Positions 25,870 to 34,796 of a DNA stretch of 64,000 nt are shown here, piece after piece; positions within the stretch are counted from its first letter, which is position 1, and each line of letters starts with the position of its first letter. The stretch is from Paenibacillus sp. P25 (GTDB taxonomy: Bacteria > Bacillota > Bacilli > Paenibacillales > NBRC-103111), in contig CP085629.1 of the NCBI GenBank assembly GCA_024704175.1, forward strand, positions 5,890,001 to 5,954,000. The letters are read 5' to 3'. A program made the translations under genes and the position numbers. The notes beneath the pieces are model-generated. The model was not told the origin of the DNA, ran no database searches, and was given only the letters and a program-made list of their open reading frames with translations.

Positions 25870-26438
25870 TCCTTTATCCGCCTGCAACCTGGAGCTCCAA
25901 CGAATGGTTTGTCTTGATTTGCAACGTCATCGTATGGACAATCGTTTGGCTTCTTCCGAAAAGGTTCACCCGGGTGGAAAAGATGTTGCCGTTCCTGTTC
26001 AATTTTTACTTAGGGGTATCGGTCGATTTGATTATCGGTGTAAAACCCTACGATTGGTATGATGTCATGGACCTTCCCAAAACCGAAATTTTCGATATCG
26101 TGCTTTATGCCACCTTGTACCCCGTAACCGCCTATTTGGTCCTTTATTTATATGATTTCCTGCGCCCGGCCGGCCTATGGCTCTGGATTTACCTGGCGGT
26201 TTGCGCCGTGGTAACGACCGGGCTCGAAGGCTTGTCCGTGATCTTCGATGTGTTCACCTACAAAGGCTGGAAGCTGCCCTATTCCCTGCCGGTTTATTTT
26301 GTTATCTATTGGTTGAACGTAGGCATGCTTCAACTGGTCCGTCATTATCTGCCGTCCCGCCAGGCAAGCACCAGACCGATACCATCCGGGGCCGGCAGCT
26401 CCGATTCGGTGGAGAAGCCGTGGTCGCGAAACCACTGA
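25866..26438 (+). CDS. Multi-pass membrane protein (CBO0543-like), second of the pair
   Basis: 190 residues, intact. Starts MILYPPATWSSNEWFVLICN; spans FVLICNVIVWTIVWLLP, MLPFLFNFYLGVSVDLIIG, IVLYATLYPVTAYLVLYLYD, LWLWIYLAVCAVVTTGLEG and YSLPVYFVIYWLNVGML. The arrangement recalls the CBO0543 family of Bacillales/Clostridia, with unknown function. Its last 94 bases overlap the 3' end of the convergent MerR-methyltransferase gene, so the final residues may be an artefact of a frameshift. Confidence 0.62.
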   Translation: MILYPPATWSSNEWFVLICNVIVWTIVWLLPKRFTRVEKMLPFLFNFYLGVSVDLIIGVKPYDWYDVMDLPKTEIFDIVLYATLYPVTAYLVLYLYDFLRPAGLWLWIYLAVCAVVTTGLEGLSVIFDVFTYKGWKLPYSLPVYFVIYWLNVGMLQLVRHYLPSRQASTRPIPSGAGSSDSVEKPWSRNH

Positions 26439-27376
26439 ACCAGTCCGGAAGCCGATGGGTAAGCTTCTTCCGGGCCGGCTTCCGCCTTAGGTTCATCTTG
26501 CGCGTTCCCCCGGCAAGTCCGTCATCCAGTCTACGACGGCAATCCGTCCCTTCGGCTTCAGTACCCGCACCATCTCGCCAAGCGCCAGGGGCCGCTGCTC
26601 CTCCGACAGATGATGGAGGGCGAAGCTCGTTACCACAAAATCGAACCGCCCGTCGAAGAAGGGAAGGGACAGCAGATTCCCGAGCCGCGCATCGATCCCG
26701 GGCACCCGGCGGCGGCAGTGGGCCAGCATCCGGCGGGACTGGTCGATTGCCGCAAGACGGACCTCCGGGCGATGCAGCCGAACGGCGAACGCTCCGTCCC
26801 CCGTGCCTGCGTCGAGTCCCGTTTCCCCCGGCCGCGGGGCGATCCGAGCCGCGGCGGCCTCCAGCACCTGCGCATGTACCGCTTCGGAAGGCAGATGGTT
26901 TTCCCTGCCGCCCTCCGGCTCATCCCAGCTCTCGGACAAGCCGTCGAAATTCCAGCGGTCGACCCAATCCTCGCGGAGACGGTTCATCCGCTTAGCCCGC
27001 TCCGCCAGCTCATACCAGCGGGGGTCAGGGCATCCGGCCCCTCCTCCGTCAAACCGATCATGTCCTCCAGCAGAAGGAGCGTCTGCCTCATCTCCATCCA
27101 CTGGGCGAACAGCGCCGACCGCTGCATTTCGAGATAATCCCGCACCTCCCCGGCATTGCCCCGCTCCGTCTGCTCCAGAACCTTCAGCACGTCGGCTACC
27201 GGAATGCCCGCCTCCCGCAGGGCGAGGATCGTCTGCAGCCGCCAGGCGTCCTCCCCGGTGAAGCTCCTGTATCCGTCGCCGTTGTCCTTGCGGGGCGACA
27301 GCGGCCCCTTTTCCTCGTAATATCGAATCGCCCGCGGGGAGATGTTCAGCCTTCCCGCCAGCTCGCTGATTTTCAT
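26345..27376 (-). CDS. MerR-type regulator fused to a SAM methyltransferase, two frameshifts
   Basis: N-terminal MerR winged helix (MKISELAGRLNISPRAIRYY EEKG) with coiled-coil dimer helix, followed after a linker by a class I methyltransferase: GLDAGTGDGAFAVRLH (SAM loop), FFDGRFDFVVTSFALHHL and MVRVLKPKGRIAVVDWM. The shift near 27030 breaks the linker; a second near 26505 adds a natural C-terminus (GLVQWFRDHGFSTE ... LVLAWRDGR). Joined, about 342 residues. ATG has GGAGG eight bases upstream. The effector and methyl acceptor are unknown; fusion implies ligand-controlled expression of the same protein. Confidence 0.78.
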
Positions 27377-27671
27377 GGGTAAAGCCTCCATTCCATCTTG
27401 TACGGCGGCTCATCCCGCTCTCTAGGCCGCATTTTTTCCAGTATAAAGCTTCACGCAGCGTAAAAGTAAAGCAAAAACAGCCGGGTTTCGTCATTTTTGA
27501 AACAAATAAGCGCATTTTTTCAGGTAAATGAGGTTCAGGGGAGCGGTGAGTCGTTCTGAAGGGTACCGACCCGGTTTGAGCGGAATCTTTCTTATGCGAT
27601 ATAATGAATGTTAACCATAAATTAAATACATGTTCTTTTCTCGGTTAATAATACATCGGAGTCCGGACAGC

Positions 27672-27749
27672 ATGAGTTCGAACCCGAAGAATTTGAACAT
27701 TCCAAGGAGGTGTACCTATCGCCCCACGCGGCGGATAGGGAATGATTGA
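27672..27749 (+). CDS. Possible 25-residue upstream ORF overlapping the corC start
   Basis: ATG with GGAG ten bases before it; reads MSSNPKNLNIPRRCTYRPTR and six further residues. Its TGA (27747-27749) overlaps the TTG start of the transporter gene, so its translation could affect initiation there. It also spans the strong Shine-Dalgarno of that gene. No similarity recognised; may be chance. Confidence 0.3.
   Translation: MSSNPKNLNIPRRCTYRPTRRIGND
27704..27739 (+). promoter_or_regulatory. Shine-Dalgarno plus intervening hairpin of the CorC/HlyC gene
   Basis: A near-perfect AAGGAGGTG at 27704-27712 is 33 bases from the TTG start, too far for normal use. Between them CCTATCGCC (27715-27723) pairs with GGC-G-GATAGG (27730-27739, one bulge) around six bases. 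If the hairpin forms, two bases before and six bases after it bring the site to a normal distance from TTG. The rest of the 369-base gap before it contains no recognisable riboswitch. Confidence 0.45.
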
Positions 27750-29071
27750 GTAGTGACCCGTTACCCTTATTGTTTAACGCGGTTCTGATTGTTGTATTGG
27801 TATTATTAAACGGTTTCTTCGTATCGGCGGAGTTCGCCATGGTCAAGGTCCGGAATACGCGGATCGATACGCTCGCGCAGAGCGGCAATGTGAAAGCCAA
27901 ATTTGCGCAAAAAATAATGAACAACATGAACGCTTATTTATCGGCCTGCCAGCTCGGCATTACGCTTGCATCGCTTGGGCTCGGCTGGGTGGGCGAACCG
28001 ACGGTGTCGGCCTTTCTGATGCCGTTCCTCAAAGAAACGCTTGGTCTGAACGAAATGGCGGTGCATACGATATCTTTTATCGTGGCCTTTTCCGTGATTA
28101 CCGTCTTCCATATCACCTTGGGTGAACAGTTCCCCAAAACTTACGCGATCCGCCAATCGGAAGCCGTCACGCTGTGGTCGGCCGGACCGGTGATCGTTTT
28201 CTATAAATTGATGTATCCCTTCATCTGGTCGCTGAACGGTTTGTCCAACTGGATGCTCCGCAAGGCCGGCATCGAGCCGGCAAATGAGCATGAATCGGCG
28301 CATACGGAAGAAGAAATTCGCGTGTTGGTGCAGGAAAGCCATAAAAGCGGGCTGATCGACAATACCGAGCTGACGCTTTTTGACAATATATTCGAGTTTA
28401 CGGAAACGAACGCGCGCGAGATCATGATTCCCCGGACGGAGATGGGTCGCCTGTACACCAACCTGTCGTTCGAGGAAAATATGGAGATTGCGCAGAGGGA
28501 AATGCGGACGCGTTATCCGGTCTGCGACCCCGACAAGGACAATATCATCGGCTTCGTCCATATCAAGGACCTGCTGAAAGCGAAGCCCGGCATTAAGGAT
28601 ATCCGCAGCATCGTGCGCCCGATTACGAAGGTTCCGGATTCCATGCCGATCAGCAATTTGCTGAAGCTCATGCAGAAGAAAAAAGGCCAGATCGCGCTCC
28701 TGATCGACGAATACGGCGGTACGTCGGGACTGGTCACTCTGGAGGACATTATCGAAGAAATCGTCGGTGAAATCCAGGACGAATTCGATGAAGAGCAGCG
28801 TCCGAGCATTGAGAAGAAGGATGAGTTCACGTATTCCATCGACGGACGCCTATTGATCAATGACGTGAACGATCAGTTCGGCCTTGAAATTCCGACCGAG
28901 GACTATGATACGATCGGCGGCTGGATTTACTCGCAGATCGAGCTTCCGGCGAAGAAAGGCCAGCGGGCTTCGTACATGGACTTATACGATTTTATCATCG
29001 AGGAAACGGACGATCTGCGGATTACCCGCGTCACCGTCCGCAAGCAGCTTCCGCAGGAAGTAACCGCATAA
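27746..29071 (+). CDS. CNNM/CBS/CorC_HlyC-domain transporter (Mg2+ efflux type)
   Basis: 441 residues, intact. Order: CNNM transmembrane domain (LIVVLVLLNGFFVSAEFAMV, CQLGITLASLGLGWVGEP), two CBS domains (TRYPVCDPDKDNIIGFVHIKD; LLIDEYGGTSGLVTLEDI) and a C-terminal CorC_HlyC domain (GRLLINDVNDQFGL). The family includes the magnesium exporter MpfA of S. aureus and B. subtilis YhdP; older names call it haemolysin. TTG start, with the unusual ribosome-site layout described separately; a terminator follows. Confidence 0.9.
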   Translation: MSSDPLPLLFNAVLIVVLVLLNGFFVSAEFAMVKVRNTRIDTLAQSGNVKAKFAQKIMNNMNAYLSACQLGITLASLGLGWVGEPTVSAFLMPFLKETLGLNEMAVHTISFIVAFSVITVFHITLGEQFPKTYAIRQSEAVTLWSAGPVIVFYKLMYPFIWSLNGLSNWMLRKAGIEPANEHESAHTEEEIRVLVQESHKSGLIDNTELTLFDNIFEFTETNAREIMIPRTEMGRLYTNLSFEENMEIAQREMRTRYPVCDPDKDNIIGFVHIKDLLKAKPGIKDIRSIVRPITKVPDSMPISNLLKLMQKKKGQIALLIDEYGGTSGLVTLEDIIEEIVGEIQDEFDEEQRPSIEKKDEFTYSIDGRLLINDVNDQFGLEIPTEDYDTIGGWIYSQIELPAKKGQRASYMDLYDFIIEETDDLRITRVTVRKQLPQEVTA

Positions 29072-29080
29072 CGATTGATC

Positions 29081-29115
29081 ACGGCTCCGATACCTTATCG
29101 GGGCCGTTTTTATTT
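29081..29115 (+). terminator. Terminator of the CorC/HlyC gene
   Basis: ACGGCTCCGAT (29081-29091) pairs with ATCGGGGCCGT (29097-29107) around ACCTT-type loop, followed by TTTTTATTT. Confidence 0.82.
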
Positions 29116-29257
29116 GTTACGGGAAGCCGGCCCTGTGCCGAATCTGCCGGGAACGGTTTGCATCCCCTTGGGCCGCTCCCCTTCCCGCCCGCTATGACTT
29201 CCTGTCCGAAAAAGGTTACAATAAGCTTAATTCATGAAGAACAAGGAGTTTTATGCC

Positions 29258-30532
<1,275 letters not shown>

Positions 30533-30661
30533 AGGGAGAAGGAAAGCTCCTTATCGGAAAACTCTTTATCGCTTAAGAAAAACTTTATAACCCATTTGGA
30601 AGGATTTGGGGCGCCTGTTGTCGTATTACTCTTCGAAGCGAATATATGTTCTGAGGGAGAG

Positions 30662-31774
30662 ATGACATTGAGCGAAAAGGTCATTTTATTGATCGGCACG
30701 AACAAAGGCGCTTTCTTCTACACCTCCGAGGACGGGCGGAAGTCTTGGACGCTAAGCGGCCCGTTCCTTCCCGGCTGGGAGGTATACAGCTTGCTTGGCG
30801 ACAGCCGGAACGGCCGCACCCGGCTCTATGCCGGGACATCGCATGCCGCGTATGGCGCGACGGTCCGCATCAGCGACGATTTCGGCCGCAACTGGCGGCA
30901 GATTGAAGCCGGTCCGCGGTATACTTCTGAAAGCGGTTTCTCGCTAAACCGCATCTGGCAGCTGGCTCCGGGTCATCCGTCCGAGCCGGATTCGGTGTTT
31001 GCCGGCGCCGAGGAAGCGGGCTTGTTCGTTAGCCGGGATGCCGGTGAATCCTGGACCGAGCTGCACGGTCTGACGAAGCATCCGTCCCGCCCGGGCTGGT
31101 TCCCCGGTGCGGGCGGCATGTGCCTGCATACGCCGCTGATCCACCCGGAAAATCCGAAACGGATGTGGGTCGCCATGTCGGCGGTCGGCGTCTTTCGCAC
31201 GGAAGACGGCGGGGACACGTGGACGCCGCGCAATGTAGGGCTCGCGCGCGTACCGACGGGACAGAATGTGCCCGAGGTCGGCTACTGCGTTCATAAAATG
31301 GTCATGGACCCGGACGATCCGAACGTGCTGTACATGCAGGAGCACGGGGGCGTATTTCAATCGAACGACGCCGGAGATACCTGGTTTCCGATCGAGGACG
31401 GACTAACTCTGCGCGGTGAAGACAAGCCGTTCGGCTTCCCGATCAGCATCGCTCCGAACGGCGATCTATTCCTGCTTCGCCGCTGGAGAGCAGCGAGCAG
31501 CGCTCCATGCGCGATGGGAAGCTTCTCGTCTACGGCCCGCGACCGCGGCGAACAAGGCTGGAAGCCGGTCGGCGATGTCGTCCCCGACGAGCCGCGGCAC
31601 GTCAGCGTCCTTCGCGACGCCTTGGCCTGCGACGCGCTGGACCCTTACGGTCTCTACTTCGGCACCACCTCCGGCGAGGTGTTCGGCTCGCAGGACCGCG
31701 GCCGGACCTGGATCAGGTCGCCCGGGCAGTTCTCGCGCATTCTCTGCGTGAAGACCTGGGTGCTGAAGGACTAG
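30662..31774 (+). CDS. BNR/WD40-like beta-propeller protein (exo-sialidase-like), locally shifted
   Basis: About 370 residues of repeated BNR-type blades with S/DxDxGxTW-like Asp-box motifs: RISDDFGRNWRQIE, VSRDAGESWTELHG, RTEDGGDTWTPRN, QSNDAGDTWFPIED, GSQDRGRTWIRSPG. The fold occurs in sialidases and photosystem assembly factors; catalytic Arg/Tyr residues of sialidases are not evident. Between about 31478 and 31540 the frame is displaced and restored (the other frame reads PLESSEQRSMRDGKLLVYG). Followed after seven bases by a MoaD/ThiS-like gene; this pairing is one I have seen in other bacteria. Confidence 0.82.
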   Translation: MTLSEKVILLIGTNKGAFFYTSEDGRKSWTLSGPFLPGWEVYSLLGDSRNGRTRLYAGTSHAAYGATVRISDDFGRNWRQIEAGPRYTSESGFSLNRIWQLAPGHPSEPDSVFAGAEEAGLFVSRDAGESWTELHGLTKHPSRPGWFPGAGGMCLHTPLIHPENPKRMWVAMSAVGVFRTEDGGDTWTPRNVGLARVPTGQNVPEVGYCVHKMVMDPDDPNVLYMQEHGGVFQSNDAGDTWFPIEDGLTLRGEDKPFGFPISIAPNGDLFLLRRWRAASSAPCAMGSFSSTARDRGEQGWKPVGDVVPDEPRHVSVLRDALACDALDPYGLYFGTTSGEVFGSQDRGRTWIRSPGQFSRILCVKTWVLKD

Positions 31775-31781
31775 CGCGGCG

Positions 31782-32057
31782 ATGCGGATCGAAGTCAGCG
31801 TCCCTTCCATGCTGCGCGATTGCACCGGCGGACAATGCGTCTTTCCCCTCGAAGCGGACACCCTCCGGCAGGCACTGGACCGGTCGCTGGAGACGTACCC
31901 GCCGCTGCGGGTTCATTTGTTTACCGAGCAAGGGTCGCCGAGGCAGCATGTGCTCATATATTACAATGAAGAGAGCTTGGCCTGGCTGGACGATTGGAAC
32001 GTGCCTCTACAAGAAGGAGACCGTCTGCAGGTGCTGCAGGCGGTCTCCGGGGGATGA
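31782..32057 (+). CDS. MoaD/ThiS family ubiquitin-like protein
   Basis: 91 residues, intact. Beta-grasp composition with MRIEVSVPSMLRDCTGGQ, the ETYPPLRVHLFTEQG helix-strand region, WNVPLQEGDRLQVLQAVSGG, and the C-terminal Gly-Gly that is adenylated and thiocarboxylated in sulfur carriers. It is not beside molybdopterin or thiamine genes; it follows the BNR-repeat gene by seven bases, so the two products probably act together. A sulfur-carrier role is by family only. Confidence 0.8.
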   Translation: MRIEVSVPSMLRDCTGGQCVFPLEADTLRQALDRSLETYPPLRVHLFTEQGSPRQHVLIYYNEESLAWLDDWNVPLQEGDRLQVLQAVSGG

Positions 32058-32059
32058 GT

Positions 32060-32167
32060 TTATGGAATTATAAGTCCAGGAAGCTCTGGATCAAATAGTA
32101 CGGCAAAGATACCGATCGCGATAAAAGCGAAGAAGAATCCTTTAAACAAGGCCTTGAGGTTTCGCAT
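32060..32167 (-). CDS. Very small membrane protein, 35 residues
   Basis: ATG with GGGAGG about seven bases upstream; sequence MRNLKALFKGFFFAFIAIGI then a short FAVLFDPELPGLIIP tail. Basic N-terminus followed by one hydrophobic helix and an acidic/prolyl exterior end. Its stop abuts the end of the convergent MoaD-like gene. Family not recognised. Confidence 0.55.
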   Translation of the reverse strand: MRNLKALFKGFFFAFIAIGIFAVLFDPELPGLIIP

Positions 32168-32315
32168 AGGTCATTCCTCCCGAATGTTCTTTTCTATTTT
32201 GTCTAATTTGTGAACTTGAATAAATTGTACTCCTATTCTATGAACAAAACATGACTCTAAGCTTAAATTCACATTAAAATTTATGAAGCGCTCCCAAAAG
32301 AAGGCGCTTTTCCGC

Positions 32316-32353
32316 ACAAAAAAGGCCGCGCTTCCTTAGGAAATCGCGGCCTT
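32316..32353 (-). terminator. Terminator of the 52-residue membrane protein gene
   Basis: AAGGCCGCG (32322-32330) and CGCGGCCTT (32345-32353) pair around a 14-base loop, with T6 on the minus strand. A second short inverted repeat (AAGCGC/GCGCTT, 32286-32309) lies next to it. Confidence 0.75.
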
Positions 32354-32424
32354 CGCTTATACCGACCGGGACAAATCAAAAATGGTACGAAACGTCCCGA
32401 TCCGTTCATTTGGGTCCAAACTTC

Positions 32425-32583
32425 TTACTTCTTTTTAGGAAATAACCATGAGAGCAGAAGTGTGACAAGAAAAAATACAACTCCTCCTATAATGCTCGCC
32501 CCCACAGGGATCGGGGCCAAAAAATAACTAACGCCCGCCCAACAAACGCCGCCGACGAATCCTAATAACGCAGCTTTCCCCAT
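32425..32583 (-). CDS. Small two-span membrane protein, 52 residues
   Basis: MGKAALLGFVGGVCWAGVSYF starts a first span, IGGVVFFLVTLLLSWLFP forms a second, and KKK ends the chain. It starts 21 bases after the CDF efflux gene and has GAGGGG upstream, though at long spacing, so it is likely cotranscribed. The glycine pattern resembles small YqfX/DUF-type helper proteins; no family assigned. Confidence 0.6.
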   Translation of the reverse strand: MGKAALLGFVGGVCWAGVSYFLAPIPVGASIIGGVVFFLVTLLLSWLFPKKK

Positions 32584-32604
32584 GCTTCGTTGGAAAATCC
32601 CCTC

Positions 32605-33507
32605 TTAACGTTCTTGCTCCATATAAGGCTCGATATGCACATGCACGTTCTCAATCCGATGCTCGTCCAGCATTCGTTTCTCGATATCGTCGCTGATGTC
32701 GTGGCTTTCCTCGACGGACAGCTCGGCGCTGACCTCCACAACGACGTCCAGCAGCACGTCGCTTCCGTGCACGCGGGCGCGAATATCGCGGATCCGCTTG
32801 ACGCCCGGTGTTTCCGTTACCGTCTGGCTGAATACCTTCAGCCTCTCGTCGTCGAACCCGTCCGTCAACGCATGGGTCGCCTCAGAGAAAATATCCCAGG
32901 CCGTCTTGCAGATGATCACGCCGACCGCCAAGGCGGCGACGGCATCGAGCACCGGAAAGCCGAGCCGGGCTCCGACGATGCCCACAGCCGCACCGAGGCT
33001 GACGAGCGCATCCGAGCGGTTATCGTAAGCGGCGGCCTTCAGCGACTGGCTGTCTACCCGCTTCGCGAGCCGGAGATTATAGACGTAGACGCAGGCCATC
33101 ACGGCGGCGGAGCCGAGCGCGACCCAGGCGGCGAGGAGTGCCGGCGCTTCGCCGCCCCGCTCCCAGAAGCTGCGCGCCGCCTGGATGACGACCTGCAGAC
33201 CCGCGGCGGCCATGATGAACGATGCCACCAGAGAAGCGATCGTCTCCGCGCGCATATGTCCGTAGCGATGGTCGTGATCCGGCGGCTTGCGCGAGATGCG
33301 AAGCCCGATCAGGACCGCAACCGATACGATGATATCGGTGGTATTGTTAATGCCGTCGGCGGTTAACGCCTCCGATCCGGTGTAATAGCCTATGCCTATT
33401 TTGATCAAGGAAAGGAGAATGTAAGCGAAAATGCTGACCCACGCGCCCTTTTCGCCTGCTTTCAGCTTCTGATCATAGGTTTCCACAACGGTTTCCCCAT
33501 ATTTCAT
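32605..33507 (-). CDS. Cation diffusion facilitator (MneP/MneS-like)
   Basis: About 300 residues, intact. Six-span CDF domain with the metal-site helices carrying LTADGINNTTDIIVSVAVLI (HD/ND-type site in TM2) and KAAAYDNRSDALVSLGAAVG (TM5), then a cytoplasmic ferredoxin-like C-terminal domain (RIRDIRARVHGSDVLLDVVV, IENVHVHIEPY). The Asn/Asp pattern resembles the manganese exporters of B. subtilis; zinc or iron cannot be excluded. ATG with AAGGGA six bases upstream. A 52-residue membrane gene follows. Confidence 0.88.
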   Translation of the reverse strand: MKYGETVVETYDQKLKAGEKGAWVSIFAYILLSLIKIGIGYYTGSEALTADGINNTTDIIVSVAVLIGLRISRKPPDHDHRYGHMRAETIASLVASFIMAAAGLQVVIQAARSFWERGGEAPALLAAWVALGSAAVMACVYVYNLRLAKRVDSQSLKAAAYDNRSDALVSLGAAVGIVGARLGFPVLDAVAALAVGVIICKTAWDIFSEATHALTDGFDDERLKVFSQTVTETPGVKRIRDIRARVHGSDVLLDVVVEVSAELSVEESHDISDDIEKRMLDEHRIENVHVHIEPYMEQER

Positions 33508-33661
33508 GACAAATCCCTTCATTACGCACCCGAGGTCCGCGGTCCAACCATCATAGCAGACAGCGAACGTGTGGGTCTAGAGAAACAGTGTTTTCCGCGC
33601 TTATAAAAGATGCAGGGGTGCAACTTTGTTTTCCCCGTCAAATTTCGCAGGGAATCCAGCC

Positions 33662-33698
33662 TAAAGAAAACAGCGGCCCGCCTTATGAGCAGGAGCCG
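33662..33698 (-). terminator. Probable terminator downstream of the 33718 gene
   Basis: GCGGCCC (33672-33678) pairs with GG-A-GCCGC (33691-33698, one bulge), and a T-rich stretch follows on the minus strand. Confidence 0.5.
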
Positions 33699-33717
33699 CC
33701 GTTCCCGTGGGGTCCTG

Positions 33718-34142
33718 TTACATATGAACCCCGGCATCGAAATGGTCGTAATCGTCCTCGGAGGGGTCGAATTTGATATTCTCGTCCCCGTAAGCGCCGC
33801 TGGACTTGTTGACATAGTCGGAGGCGGACAGATCGGGCTCGGAATCGCTCCAATCTTCATTCACCGTATGGGCGGGGATGGGAATCATGCCGTCCGGATC
33901 ATAGGCCATCGCATACGTATCCGCTTCATCGGCCGCCCCCGGACCTTCCGTATATTCTCCGCCGTGGGCCTGCACGATTTCCAAAGCGGACGTCAGGTCA
34001 TGCCGGTCAACGATGACATGCAGGGTCGGCTTCTCCGTCTCCGTATGCAGGCTCACCCGGTAACCGAGCTCCTCCAGCGTATCCTGGGCAAGGCTCGCCG
34101 CCTTTCGCGAATCAAATTGAAAAAAATCGGGGCGCTGGTCAT
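33718..34142 (-). CDS. Acidic soluble protein of unknown function, frameshifted at a T run
   Basis: Start MTSAPIFFQFDSRKAASLAQ if a T7 run at 34112-34118 is read as T8; then DTLEELGYRVSLHTETEKPT LHVIVDRHDLTSALEIVQAH, a compact alpha/beta unit that recalls heavy-metal-associated or ACT-like folds, followed by an acidic tail (DPSEDDYDHFDAGVHM). About 141 residues. AAGGAG lies twelve bases before the ATG. The N-terminal unit looks like a general-stress-protein-type domain; function unknown. Confidence 0.6.
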
Positions 34143-34315
34143 GAGGCAGTCAATCTCCTTTCCGTGATTTGGTGGAAATGATCGCCTTTAGCTTGCCCCC
34201 GGTCAGGAAACTTATGCCTTTCTTTCCGGCTTGACATAGACGAATCCCCCGGTGCATAGGATGATAGCGGAAAAAGGATGCTCCGCCGTTCGACCAAACC
34301 AAAAGGGGTAAGCCC

Positions 34316-34673
34316 ATGTCCGAATTCCCGCCCGCTACAGGCGGACAAACACCTAAGGCCTCGCCTGACGACGTGCAGGCGAACAAATGGATTGCCGCGA
34401 TCGCTTACATCTTGTTCTTCCTGCCGCCGCTGGCCGCCAAGGATTCGCGCTTTGCCATGTACCATGCCAACCAGGGGTTGTTGCTGCTGCTCACCGTCAT
34501 CGCATCCAACATCGTCCTCGGCCTAATCCCGTTCCTCGGCCTCTTTCTCGTGCCGATCGCCAATCTGGGCCTCCTGGTACTGACGATTATCGGCATTCTG
34601 AACGCCGCCAGCGGCTTCATGAAACCAGTCGCCGGTCATCGGCACGTTCCTGACCATCATCAAGGCCCCTTAA
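34316..34673 (+). CDS. DUF4870 family membrane protein, frameshifted near 3' end
   Basis: Start MSEFPPATGGQTPKASPDDV with AAAAGGGGT upstream. NKWIAAIAYILFFLPPLAAK and FAMYHANQGLLLLLTVIASN are the hallmark of the DUF4870/YtxG-like Tic20-like family; then two spans, LGLIPFLGLFLVPIANLGLL and VLTIIGILNAASGFM. A shift near 34641 leads to PVPVIGTFLTIIKAP and a TAA at 34671, so the protein has about 118 residues. Role unknown. Confidence 0.8.
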
Positions 34674-34720
34674 GGAACGAATTGCCCGGGGAGCCCGGGA
34701 AAAGGCTTCGCATTATTGCT

Positions 34721-34774
34721 AAAAAAGATCGCCCTGCCAGCGTCCGGGTCGGATGCGGCAGGGCGATCTTTTTA
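34721..34774. terminator. Bidirectional terminator between DUF4870 and SLH genes
   Basis: AAAAAAGATCGCCCTGCC (34721-34738) pairs with GGCAGGGCGATCTTTTT (34757-34773), with A and T runs on both sides, serving two convergent genes. Confidence 0.9.
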
Positions 34775-34796
34775 TTGCAATATGAACTTCGTATCG

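Noticed and set aside
27377-27745. Magnesium (M-box) or manganese riboswitch before the CorC gene
   Set aside because: None of the conserved core segments is present; only a short hairpin at the start site is seen.
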